A stretch of DNA of 64,000 nucleotides, from NCBI GenBank assembly GCA_020726505.1, contig JAHLEZ010000014.1, positions 558,001 to 622,000 of the forward strand, read 5' to 3'. Shown here piece after piece: positions 39,447 through 49,601 of this stretch; position 1 is the stretch's first letter; the number at the start of each line of letters is the position of its first letter. The position numbers were made by a program, and so were the translations under genes. The notes below the pieces were generated by a model. That model was not told the origin of the DNA. It made no database searches and worked only from the letters and a program-made list of their open reading frames with translations. This stretch comes from Leptodontidium sp. MPI-SDFR-AT-0119 (taxonomy: Eukaryota; Ascomycota; Leotiomycetes; Helotiales; Leptodontidiaceae).

Positions 39447-40521
39447 TCACTTCATCCTCAATGTCTTGATACTGCGCGTATCCAGCCTCCCAAAAGCCCT
39501 TGCAATATCCCTCATGGAAGCCGGCAGAGTGCGGCCATGAATTTCCGGCCCAAAAACGCGAAAGGCCCGTTTCAATATCCGATATCCGGCCTTCAACCAG
39601 AAATACGCACCACTTGTATTCTGCAGTGCGAGCTGTAGAACGGTAAAAAGGTATGAAGTGACAAATGAAACTTCCCAAACCGGGGCATTCGATCCGTTTC
39701 CCGCTCTAGCTAGACGATCGTGTAGGCCTCGAATGGCCAATGTGTAATGTCGAATGATATGGCGCTGAGTATGGCTACACAAGGAATCCCATGAACTTGA
39801 ACCATGCCGAAATTTTTGACGCAGAACTGCTACTGCCAGCACCACATGTCGAACGCATGGCTCAACATGGCACACTTGGAGAAGTAAATCCCAGATTGGA
39901 TCCATGAACTCGTGTAGTCCGTATTTATCTGAATGTGCCAGGACTAGCCACTGAAAAGATGCTCCATCTCTTTGAGTAAAGCGGAAGTGGGATAAAGGCG
40001 CTGCTGGGTTGGTGGTAAGAACCAGTCGACGGATTTGTTTGAAGAATGGGAGGGAGGAGGTTCGAGGAGGTGGTTTTGGAGGTTGAGTCCTGGTTATTGG
40101 GAGGTACATGGTGTTCGATGAATTGGGTCTGGGCGGCTCGGGTGAGCAGGACGACGATGAAGGTTCATTGCCAGCATTCCTCTTGTACTTGATTCTTCAA
40201 CTTGTTAGTCAAGCAGCAAAATACCCGAGATGACGGAAAACTGACTTGCATAAGTGACAGGACTTGTTACCCCTCCAATATGACTGCCTTCTCTGCGTTG
40301 TTGGCGGTGTGACCGAGAAGCAATCTTTCTCGAAATCCTCGTCCCAGTCCTGGTAACATCCATTCTTTTCATTCTCCACAATGGAAACCTTTGAGACCTT
40401 CCTCCTTACACTCCGACCGCTCTTCAACACCGAAAGTATCACTCTTGTCTGTCCCGCAACCTTCGACAATAACCTCGCGGAATAGAACGCGCAACTAAGA
40501 GACGCAGGCTCTTCTCCCATC
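39447..40521 (-). CDS. Short zinc-cluster-type transcription factor (Fungal_trans_2-like), likely truncated
   Basis: The main exon 40194..39447 (249 codons) joins an upstream exon ending at 40246 through a 51-nt intron (40245..40195, GTCAGT/AAG, CTTGACTAAC branch). The C-terminal part looks like the regulatory domain of Zn2Cys6 factors: FQWLVLAHSDKYGL, then VRHVVLAVAVLRQKF, HYTLAIRGLHDRLA, and a LQLALQNTSGAYFWLKAGYRIL helix pair. Across the splice site the frame reads SCHLCKIKYKR, which looks like the first half of a zinc cluster (CxxCKxxK) whose other cysteines are missing. The protein stops after AFGRLDTRSIKTLRMK, at well under the usual 450-600 residues. The start is uncertain (ATG at 40521 chosen tentatively). 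It is probably a degenerate or truncated regulator and may not bind DNA. Confidence 0.55.
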
Positions 40522-41893
40522 CTCACCAAACGTGGACAGGAAAATTTTTTTTTTGCACCGAACCAGCCAAAAGCAAATATAAATAAAGCTTTCGCCAAAA
40601 CAAGAAAACGCGGGGGAGGAATGCTAAAAATCACAGTCGAAAAGATTGGATTGCTCCATTATGAACTCTAAAGCTCCGTCGATGGAGCATAAACAAAAAA
40701 ACACATGAAAAACACAAGGAGGGAAGGGAAAACGGAATCACAGAAATGAAGAATCGCGGTACCGAGTGCGGCCTACCACCAACGCAGCATCAAATTTTAA
40801 ACCCCCCTGCCGCCGCCATGAGAGAAACATGGAGGGGTGCTGGCCCGGATTGGATACCATAATTTGAGGTTGTAGCGCTCAGACTTGATTGGGAGGATCT
40901 GCGCCAGGGGAGGGAAGTGCGTGCGTTTGAACATGCGTCGGGTGGGGATCTGGGTGCCGAGAATAGGGGAGAGACATGGCTAATGCAGTGGGAGTGCGGG
41001 GTGAGGTTCGTGAACGTGTGAATGGTACAGTAGATAGATTGCTTTGATTGAGAACTGAGATTGGTTCGTCCGGATGTGGGAGGAGGTTTGCTGAAGAATG
41101 GATTGAGGTATTGATTGGTCAGGGGAAGGAGATGAGAATAGTCATGCGTTGACATATGAATTGGGAAGACCCGACACAAGCATATGTAAATTTACCTAGG
41201 TACGGAGGTAGCCAATCGAGGGTTTGTTCTGTTTAGGGACTTGTGCATGCCACTGCATGACGAGGTTATCGGTAAGGAACGAAATGCCGGTGAAGACTAA
41301 GGTAACTGAACCTCGGAACGCTTTTTGAGTTGATTCATGCGGAAGCCAGGCATTTGATGGTAAGTAACACTGACAGAAACATCCGTCAGCATCTGATTTC
41401 GGCAAGGTGCAACCTACTAACCCAAAAACTACATATATCCATGTTCAACGAAACAACACTCTTACCAAACTCGTCCGCTGCCAGGAAAGAAGAAGCTCAT
41501 GCACAAACCTCTAAAATTCTCCGATACCTATCGACCAATCATGGCATGTGTCGATATCTGTAGGTGGATTCTGATTCATGCCTTGCGATGATGGCAGGCA
41601 AATAGCTCCTGCCTCAGGCTGCAGGGCAGTATCAGGCCGACCCTTCCAGCCTTCCAGGCTTCGAGCTTCCTCCGCAACCTGTCTCCGCTGAAAACTTGGG
41701 CGAGCCCTGATCGAAACCCCTTGCTTGGTAAGTTGAGTTGCTCCAAACCAATAAGTTCTTTAATTTACGCCCCTCTGCAAGTCTATTCCTGGCGCTCTTT
41801 GCATTCCTTGCGACGTAGGGCCTGAGCTAATTGGAATCTCCAGGCAGCACCTACTCTCTCAATCTCCTAACTAATGATCCTTTCCTCGAATAG
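40522..41893. other. Spacer, no confident gene
   Basis: The minus frame 40790-41179 lacks any recognisable domain. A TAAATTTAC motif and a TACGGAGG motif lie at about 41187-41209. The unknown first exon of the following kinase gene should fall in the right part, about 41.55-41.85 kb. Confidence 0.4.
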
Positions 41894-42834
41894 CTTGCAT
41901 TCTCGGCACAGGCGCGCAGGGCATCGTGTCTGTCTACGAACCTGATGCGCACTTTATCCTTAAAGGCCACGAAGTCTGGCATGATGGGCGTCGCAAGCGG
42001 GCATTTGTTCCTGCCACACACAGCAAAGCAGCTCTTGCGGTTGAGGATATAGTATATACGCGTCTGGGCTTCCATCCACATATCTTGAAGTACGCTGGCC
42101 GGGTGTTAGTTGCAGAGGACACGTTTTCTCTAAAGATTGAGAGAGCAAAGGGCGACCTCCGCAGCTTGATGCTTAAATGTGCCGCTCCTGCTGAGCAAAT
42201 TAGTCTGCAGATGGCTGTGCAGATCTCAGGTGGTATGACACATATACACTCTCAGAACGTCTTTCACTGCGACTTCAGTTGCCGTAATATATTTGTTTTC
42301 GAGGATTGGTTGGTTAAGATTGGCGATTTTGGGGGCTCGAAGATTGACGACAAAGAGCCACTTGGTGCGGAGGAGGTTCGTTATGAGCTTCCTCTTCGCG
42401 GGAGAGAGTGGGTAGCGCGAGATTATACAAACCGGGAGATTTTTGCTTTAGGCTGTGCTATCTACGAAATTATGATGTGGAGGGAGCCGTTTGCAGCAAT
42501 AACAGATGATGAGGTAGATGAGAACCACGCCAATGAAGTGTTCCCAGACACAAACGGATTGCTAGTAGGGGATATTATTCGCGCTTGTTGGAAAGAAGAG
42601 TTTGCGACGGTAAAGGATGTGGAGAGCGCTTTGAGACAACAGGAAGCGGCTGACAGGAATTTAATCCCTTGCTCCGAGTACATCTCTGTGCAGGTAACAG
42701 TGGCTGCCGAAATCAATCCTCAATCATTCATCATTCATCAGAATCATCTCGCTTCCCTTCCGCAGTCTACTCAACAACAAGCGCAACAGCGAATCCATCC
42801 CACCCCTTCGGCCCAACCGTTTGCAAAGCCGTAG
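41894..42834 (+). CDS. Protein-kinase-like protein (HCD variant), 5' exon not found
   Basis: An exon begins after a TAG acceptor at 41891-41893 (CTAAC branch just upstream) and encodes about 312 residues of kinase domain. Visible are the Gly-rich loop ILGTGAQGIVSVYEP, the putative ATP Lys in FILKGHEV, helix-C Glu (AVEDIVYTRLG), catalytic loop HCDFSCRN (Cys instead of Arg in HRD), DFGG, and the GREWVARDYTNREIFALGCAIYEIMMWREPF region. The core catalytic residues are present. No ATG lies in frame between the last upstream stop and the loop, so an upstream initiating exon is required or the 5' end is lost. After the domain a Gln-rich tail runs to a TAG at 42832-42834, overlapping the end of the convergent methyltransferase gene by 68 bp. 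A GTAACA at about 42695 could be a donor for a different 3' end. Confidence 0.68.
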
Positions 42835-43477
42835 CCTCAACCCTCCTCTCCCCTCCAATTTTCTTAAAGACATCCCAAACACCCTTCCTAGTCCTCTCCT
42901 GACTCTCATCCAAAGTCTCACCTTCAACACTCAAAACCCGTCCCTGCCTCACCACATTGTCAACCACAATCACAGTACCCACCCTACTGAACTTAAGCGC
43001 ATACTCAAAATACCCAGGGTTATTCTCCTTATCCGCATCAATGAACACCATATCAAAAGGCTCGGTTCCCTCAGCTTCCATAGAAGCAAGTGTCGTGAGT
43101 GCAGGGCCGACTTTGACTTCAACGACGTCCGCGAAGCCAGCACGTAAGATATTCCCACGAGCTATATCCGCATGTCTCTGATCTACTTCGAGCGTGATAA
43201 CTTTCCCGTCTGTGCCTACTGCTTTGGCGAACCAGATGGCGGAGTAGCCGCCTAGAGTCCCGATCTCGAGAATGCGTTTGGACTTGTTTATGCGTGCTAG
43301 TAGGTGGAGGAATTTGCCTTCGTTGGGAATGACGTTTATGGGGTCGAGATTGGATGCTGCATTTGTCTTCAAAGTTGATGTCAAGGCATCGTCGGGTTTG
43401 ATGAGAGAGGATGAGATCCAGGAGTCGACGGCGTTGAACTTGGCGCAGGTTTCGGCGGGGAAGATGTGTGCTGGCAT
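42767..43477 (-). CDS. O-methyltransferase, CCoAOMT-like class I SAM family
   Basis: A single exon encodes 236 residues, a normal length for the caffeoyl-CoA O-methyltransferase-like family. The SAM-binding motif I (RILEIGTLGGYSAIWFA) is followed by the acidic loop (KVITLEVDQRHADIAR), the metal-binding motif (FDMVFIDADKENNPGYFEYA) and VIVVDNVVRQGRV. These proteins transfer methyl groups from SAM to catechol-type hydroxyls with a divalent metal. The fungal substrate is unknown, and no biosynthetic cluster is evident nearby. The start at 43477 (MPAHIFPAET) precedes all conserved motifs. The 3' end overlaps the tail of the opposing kinase-like gene. Confidence 0.93.
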   Translation of the reverse strand: MPAHIFPAETCAKFNAVDSWISSSLIKPDDALTSTLKTNAASNLDPINVIPNEGKFLHLLARINKSKRILEIGTLGGYSAIWFAKAVGTDGKVITLEVDQRHADIARGNILRAGFADVVEVKVGPALTTLASMEAEGTEPFDMVFIDADKENNPGYFEYALKFSRVGTVIVVDNVVRQGRVLSVEGETLDESQERTRKGVWDVFKKIGGERRVEATALQTVGPKGWDGFAVALVVE

Positions 43478-44980
43478 TTTGACTCTGATATGTGATCGGT
43501 GAGAGGAAATTGTTGATATACTTGAATAGATACTCGATGTGAGATCTCTAAGAGTTGTCTTGGGTTTCTGGACTTAAGTCAATGGATATGCTGTGAAGGG
43601 AGGCGAAGAGAAAAGGAGCACTATTTCTTATATATCTGCTCATCTCACCACAAAGATGATGAAATAAACGGACTGTCTCCCGAACTTCTATGGATGGGAG
43701 TTAACTAGCTCTTTAATTTTCAGTCACGATCCAGCCTGACTCACTTTCAACATGCACACCTACGGCTACGGAGTTGGATGCCTCGGTTCCGAAGCTCTAC
43801 TCCGTAAGCATCTAACCAATAATAAACAAGAATGAACCTGACATCTGCAATGCACCCCCAAGTAGCTCAATCTGATAAGATGAATCTGATCTCTGTCAAG
43901 CGATCTCTGTGAAGCTTCTTCCCATGCGATATGTGATGTTACCAAAATCATACAGCTTGTCTAAGTCCTTTGAGATACCCACAAACAGAACCAAGTCCAT
44001 GTTTACAAAAACAAACCTTCTTCACTACATCACTGCGTTCATTCAGCACTAACAGCAGCCAACCAAAAAGAAAAAAAAAAAAATTTTTATTTGGGAATTC
44101 GCCAACCACTTTAACACAAAGAGGAAACTTTACACCGTTTCCACGAGACCAGTGTTAGGCAAGTACCAACTCAACTCCGACTTGACTAGACTCGGCCTGA
44201 GATCATACATAACATCTCGATTCCCGACTCGGCTTACTTCACGTCAACTCGCGAACTAGCTTCATGTAGACTTACACGAAGCACAAGTATATGTGCAGTG
44301 ACTAAAAAGTATAAAGCTAAACTCGAGTCAACTAACTCAAACTCGGGCCGGGTTTGTTAAACCAAAAAATTGCCTCAAATGCAACTCGAATTTCGGACTT
44401 ACACAACTCTTCACGAGAATCCCGCAGACACATAATCGGCGTATATATCCCCTCCTCCCCAGTCCACTCATACCCCGCAGAATTCCGCGGGGCTAGAATG
44501 ATATGCTAGGGTGTGGTGCTATGGTGTGGTGCTAGGGAAGAAGGAAAGCGAGAAGAGTGTTGAGATGCGGTTTGTTTTTATTCCATCGCCCGCTTGGGGA
44601 TGTAAATCTGAAAGGGGGTCCGAGGTAGATGTGAGGAAGCAAGGATGGAGAGGAAGTTGGTCGTACTTTACATGGAATAAATGAAGTATGGAAAGCGGGA
44701 TGGGATGGATGGATCTGGTAGTACATCTCTGGTGTGATACTCTGGTTGCTCTATTCCAGTCTGTCCTGGACGAACTATCCCGTTTGTACAGAATCCCCTT
44801 GTGCCTACTTATGTCGATCTGGAAAGTATGGTGACCATCTTCCCATAGGTCCTCAAACCACCGTTGTTGAATCTCCTCTATGGTTCTACATGCATAGCAA
44901 AATCGAGCTGGTCTTTTTCGAGTTCTTTCGGCTGGGTATCTAAATCTTGTCACTCAACAAGCCAAAGCTTTCCCGACCCT
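43478..44980. other. Intergenic region
   Basis: It holds the promoter of the methyltransferase gene and the 3' flank of the thioesterase gene. Features are TACGGAGTT (43767-43775) and TACTCCGTAA (43798-43807), an A run near 44070-44083, and a short direct repeat GTGTGGTGCTA near 44511 and 44524. No gene is supported. Confidence 0.5.
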
Positions 44981-45898
44981 TTAAAATTCCTTCAAAGCCC
45001 TCGTAATATACTTCTTCGGGACCACGAATAGTGCTCTACTCTCCACACAAACCCTCCCTTCAAGCGTCTCCAAGCGACCCTGAACCCAACATTTCCTCTC
45101 CGTAACACCCTGCTCCGGCACCGCTCTAATAACATAAAAGCTATTCGTGACAACGGGCTTGAGGTAATTCAACTCCAGGTTTGCAGTCACCCCCGACTTG
45201 CCCGGGAACTGTCTGATGGCGCACCGGCCAAGCGATTCGTCCATCACAGTCGCTATGACACCGCCGTGCGTGACACCCGGCCAGCCTGCAATTGCGCCTC
45301 CAAACCACACGACCGTGACGGTCTCGCCTGTCTCTGCGTTCTGGAAGATGCGTTGATAGCCTCCTAGAGCGCGAGCGCCTGCTAATGGTCCTGTCGTGAG
45401 ACGGGCGGAGCGTTCCGGGACCGGGAGACTGGTGTATGCGTCGTGGGAGGTCCAGGCCGGGTCTGTGGAGAGGGATTGCACGATTGGGAGTTTCGAGGCT
45501 TGTGCCGTGAGGTATTCCACCATTCGGTCATCCTCTTTTGTACCTGCTGGTGCTAGAGGGGGAGGCGCGAGGATGAGGCGTGTGTATTGGCCTGCTGTGA
45601 GGCCGAGGAAGAGGAATATGGTGGCATAAATGTACGGTCGGAGGGAGAGTTTCGGTGTGGGTTGGGTGGAGGGAGGTACTTGTTGGGGAAGCTCTGAAGA
45701 GGCGAATTGGGAGCGTAGGTCGGAGGGAGGTGGTGTTGTAGGAGGGGGTGTCGAATATTGGCGGATGTGATGTTGAAGGAGAGAGGGTCTGCAGGAGGAT
45801 GTCATTTTTGGCATACGTAGACATCGTTGTATAGGTCGTGATATAGTTGCTCGCATCGCAGATTGCGCGGAAGCGCGTATAGGTAATTGGGTGATCAT
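44981..45898 (-). CDS. Hotdog-fold thioesterase-superfamily protein, probably mitochondrial
   Basis: A single-exon gene of 305 residues. The N-terminus is rich in Arg/Ser with no acidic residues (MITQLPIRASAQSAMRATIS), like a mitochondrial presequence. A Pro-rich stretch and one hydrophobic segment at about 87-110 (YIYATIFLFLGLTAGQYTRLIL) follow. The C-terminal half is a 4HBT domain: VWFGGAIAGWPGVTHGGVIATVMDESLG has the HGG-x-A-x-x-x-D/E signature helix of THEM4-like and fungal FMP-type thioesterases, followed by LELNYLKPV and a final strand. Expected role: hydrolysis of acyl-CoA thioesters at or in the mitochondrial inner membrane; the substrate cannot be predicted from sequence alone. Confidence 0.9.
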   Translation of the reverse strand: MITQLPIRASAQSAMRATISRPIQRCLRMPKMTSSCRPSLLQHHIRQYSTPPPTTPPPSDLRSQFASSELPQQVPPSTQPTPKLSLRPYIYATIFLFLGLTAGQYTRLILAPPPLAPAGTKEDDRMVEYLTAQASKLPIVQSLSTDPAWTSHDAYTSLPVPERSARLTTGPLAGARALGGYQRIFQNAETGETVTVVWFGGAIAGWPGVTHGGVIATVMDESLGRCAIRQFPGKSGVTANLELNYLKPVVTNSFYVIRAVPEQGVTERKCWVQGRLETLEGRVCVESRALFVVPKKYITRALKEF

Positions 45899-46407
45899 GG
45901 CGTAGATGTGGAAGCTTGGTGGATGGGTTGGAGTTGAGATGGAGATCGAGGTTCTGGGATGGTGGAATCAATCGTCTCTGAGCTTGGCCCAGCTAAGGAA
46001 ATACCAGCAGAGGAATATTGACACTGGATTGAAATGCGCCTGTTATTTTGTGCTGCCCTGCTGTTTGAATGGAGTGATGATGGACCGTTGTCGCAACCGT
46101 CATTCTGATGTTGAAGCTCACAAGCTCCGAAGTAAATTTAGCCTTGGTCTCTTCGGATTCGTACTCGCTTGTCTTGGCTGCTCCCCTATTTCACCAACAA
46201 GTCTCGTCCAAGTAAACAAATATACTTGCGACTTTCAGTCTGAGTGAATTATTTCGATATTGTTCCTTTTTAGCGAGAGAGCATCTACAGCTTAAGAAAC
46301 TTGGATGATGAGGTGTAAAAGCGTCGAAAGGTGGTGGAAGCTTTCCTCGCTTTCCTCTCCTCCTTACCTCTTCTCCATATCACATTATCAGATTGCTTAT
46401 GTCTAAC

Positions 46408-47445
46408 TCAAGGCACCCCCTTAAGATTCTCCCTCCGTGCCAAAAACTCTCTCCTCCCCTCCATCTCTTCCTCCCTCGCTCGCTCTCCCTGCTTAGACCC
46501 AGGGCGGTCTAAATACCAACAGATAAGATCACTGGTCTTCCCACCATCTCCAAACCTCGCAAAAACATCCTTCAAAACCTCTCCCTTCCTCGCTCCGCAT
46601 TTCATTAAGATCTTCTGACTCGCTACATTCCCCGGGCTGGTCTTGCCTACTAGACGATTGATGTATTTGCGTTCTAAAGCACAGAGTATATCGTCAGTAA
46701 GGAGTTTCCGCTTGACGAAGAAGTTGGGCATGTGTTGCGTTAAGGGGTTGGGTTATATATACAGTAATGGACAAAGAAAGGATAACAGGGGGAACAAACC
46801 AGACATCTCCCAATACATATCCAAAAACATCCTCAATCCCTCCGTCGCAAACCCTCTACCCCAAAACCGTCGATTGATCACATACCCTACCTCCATGCCT
46901 GATTCCTTATATCGATTCGTGCCGACGAATCCCACCATCTCCATCTTACCCTCCTCCTCATTTCCACCACCCTCTCCCTCTTTCTGAGAAGCCTCGCAGT
47001 TCTCTGGGATCAGCATCATAGCGAACTTCTCGATATCGGGATTCTCCTCATTAGGGAGAATCTTAAGTAGAAATTCTCGTGATTCTGATATGGATTTCTT
47101 GACTGGGAAGGGACTGTTACTGGAATGAGTACGAAGCGTTTGAGATATACTTTTACTTGAAGTTGTTGGAGCGGGAGTTGGGTGATGAGAGAATGCGAGT
47201 GACATGAGTGGCATGTGGACGAGAGAAAGATTTGAGGGAAAGGAGGGGAGGTGAGAGCTATAGAGAATTTATTGAAATATATCTTACAACCAAAACAGCG
47301 CCTCCTCGTGAGTCCACAGCTCGTGGAAACCCTGCATGTGTTTCTCCGGATCCAGAGGCTCGAAGTATATCCTTGGCTTGGTGTTATCTCCTTTTGCGCC
47401 TTTTGCCTCGGGAGGTTGAGATTGTGGCTTGGGATTGTCTGACAT
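46408..47445 (-). CDS. GNAT N-acetyltransferase (RimJ/RimL type)
   Basis: Three exons, 47445..47288, 47149..46800 and 46673..46408, give 257 residues; phases 2 and 1 close correctly. Exon 1 encodes a disordered start and RIYFEPLDPEKHMQGFHELWTHEEALFW, the first strand and helix typical of RimJ/RimL-like enzymes. Exon 2 has the acetyl-CoA-binding motif A: MVGFVGTNRYKESGMEVGY, then INRRFWGRGFATEGL (R/Q-x-x-G-x-G/A). Exon 3 supplies motif B, SPGNVASQKILMKCGARK. The introns are rather long (138 and 126 nt); the first was placed by choosing the acceptor that restores the frame into ISQTLRTHSS. The substrate is unknown: the family acetylates protein N-termini or small amines. The C-terminus is charged and unremarkable. 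Confidence 0.88.
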
Positions 47446-48121
47446 GGCTGGATATATGTTTCTTCTTTACTTCCTTCTTTCTCAGTCACCTTCTCGCCCA
47501 GGCAGTTGAAATATCTGAGCCGAGCCGAATATTCAAAGTATCGTGGATTTTCTCAAGGCTTGAGTTGTGGATGATGAGCTTGGCTTGGTACATGTATGGG
47601 TTTGTGTCTTTTTGAAAGCTGACGTGAGGTGATGATGGAAGTAAACAACAAAAGTGGGATGAGTGCTACGCGAGAGTGAGTCAGTCAGGGGTGTCAGAGT
47701 GCCGTGCTTACAGTTCCCCGAACCGTCGTCTTAGAGTCATGTAGGAAACGAGGGAAGATCCGAGTCAGGCGAGAATTAGGATTTGTTTCAAGTGCTAAAG
47801 AAAATGACGGGCGAGCCGCCAGGTTTGACGAAGTAGCACCCCATATTGAGAGATGGAGGGGTAATCACGTGGTGGCGGGGTATTTACGTACCTTGAGACA
47901 GATACAGAGTGGGTTCTATTTTTTTGAAGGGAGCGAAGAGCTTGAAAGGAGCGTATCGTTCATTCGTATCTCGTATCTGCACATATAATGTACATATCCT
48001 AAGGAGTGCAAGGCATACCAATGCCTATCCCCACTAACCCATTCCAATCCTATTGCTCCATTTCAAACCCAAGCCGAATGTTTCCTTTGAATCAAATTCC
48101 GCTCCCGGCGGTCTTCAATTT
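47446..48121. other. Intergenic region
   Basis: About 680 bp holding the promoter of the GNAT gene and the 3' flank of the fasciclin gene. No other feature was recognised. Confidence 0.5.
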
Positions 48122-49601
48122 TTACAACTCCTGTACGAAAGGCATTAACCTCTCCTTCAGCTCCTCAACATCCATATCCTCCTCGGCCTCCTGCGCGGCA
48201 CCAGGTGTCTTAGGCGGGATGAGCACCGAGCTAACGACGTGAATGACACCATCCTTCGCAATACCATCCTGCACAGCAACGCTCGAGAAGCCATTGATCT
48301 TGATACTAATCAGCCCACCATATCGCGCCACATCAATGCTAAGACTCTTATCATCCAACAGCGTGGGTAGGTCAACATGGAAATACCCCTTCGGGATACC
48401 CTCCTGCTCAACCAGTGACTTCTCCTTATAAAACGCATCGGAATACAAAGTCTGATTGGCAACAACGTGGTACTTCAACAGTGCCTTCAAGTATTTCTCG
48501 CCGTATTTGGAGAAGAGGAACCCATTGATCCTGGGCCCGAGTTTCTTGAACGCCCAGTTTGAAGGTGCGAATAGGGTGCCGCCAGAGTGAGGGGCGTCTG
48601 CGATGGCGTCTGCGAGGCCGGTCTTGACGAGTGCTAGTTCGAGGGTGCTGAATTCGCCGGGGACGAGTTCGACGATCTTGAGGGCTGGGGGAGGGGGTAG
48701 GAGGAGGGAGTCGACGCCATGAATTACGCCATTGGTCCCAAACTGAGGTAGGTTGTTAGTAGGAGTCATGAAGTAATTGGATAATAAGGGAGAAAAGGGA
48801 ACATACGATGTTAACGGCCACGACGCGGCTGTAGAAATTGACGCTGAGACCGTGGAGTAGATCGACCCCAACACGCAGTCTCTGCGGGTTTCCTCCAAGA
48901 GCATCCTCACCAAGTGCGGTTGGGATGGTGTGAGTAACCAGGATTCTGCCAGCGGGATAGAAGTCTGGAGAGACGTGGTAGGCGAGGACTTTCTTGATCA
49001 ATTCCTTGGAAGGCTTCTTGTGTCCTTTGGGGAGCTTCTCGAAAGCTTTATCCGTTGGTGCAAAGACGGTGTAGTTGGCTGCTGTGCCGTTCAATGTCTT
49101 GACCAGGTCTGGGTACTCGTTGATGAGCTCTGCGAGTTTGGTGGTATACTTGCTGCTTGCAATGAGCTCGTAAACGGTTTTGTTTGGGCTGTGGTGGCCA
49201 TGTCTGTGATGGGGTGGTTTGTGGTGTGGAGGTCCATGATGAGGAGGCTTGTGGTGAGGATGGTCGAAGATATCGACCTCTCCAAGAGAGGAGTCAAGCC
49301 AAGCTTGAGCATCGAATTTCATCATCGAGGTGTGGCATTCGAATGTTGTCTTTGCTTTCTCAGTGAGCTCTGATGCGGCATTGATGGCATTGTCGATGGC
49401 ATTCTCGGAGAATGCAACAGTATCCTTGAATGTCTCTTCGACGCCAGACCAGACAGAGTCAATATTGCCAGAGATCCTGTCCAACAAAGTTTGGGGTTCT
49501 TTCTTGGATTCAAGCACAATCTGGTTGGTTAGCTCTTCATCTGGGATGACGAAGGCTGTAGAGATGACCGCAAGCGGTAGGAGGGTAGTAGCGAACTTCA
49601 T
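48122..49601 (-). CDS. Secreted or vacuolar protein with two fasciclin (FAS1) domains
   Basis: Two exons, 49601..48807 and 48742..48122, are joined by a 65-nt intron (GTATGT/CAG, phase 0), giving 471 residues. A signal peptide (MKFATTLLPLAVISTAFVIP) is followed by a helical region and a His/Pro-rich linker (HHKPPHHGPPHHKPPHH) at about 113-137. FAS1 domain 1 (about 140-285) has NYTVFAPTDKAFEKLPKG and AYHVSPDFYPAG; its end is split by the intron, with VAVNI joined to FGTNGVIHGVDSLLLPPP. FAS1 domain 2 (about 290-450) has GGTLFAPSNWAFKKLG, KYHVVANQTLY and DGVIHVVSSVLIPP. The tail is acidic and lacks a GPI-type hydrophobic end, so it is probably secreted or vacuolar rather than wall-anchored. FAS1 domains mediate adhesion. 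The His-rich linker could bind metal ions, which is inference. Confidence 0.93.
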
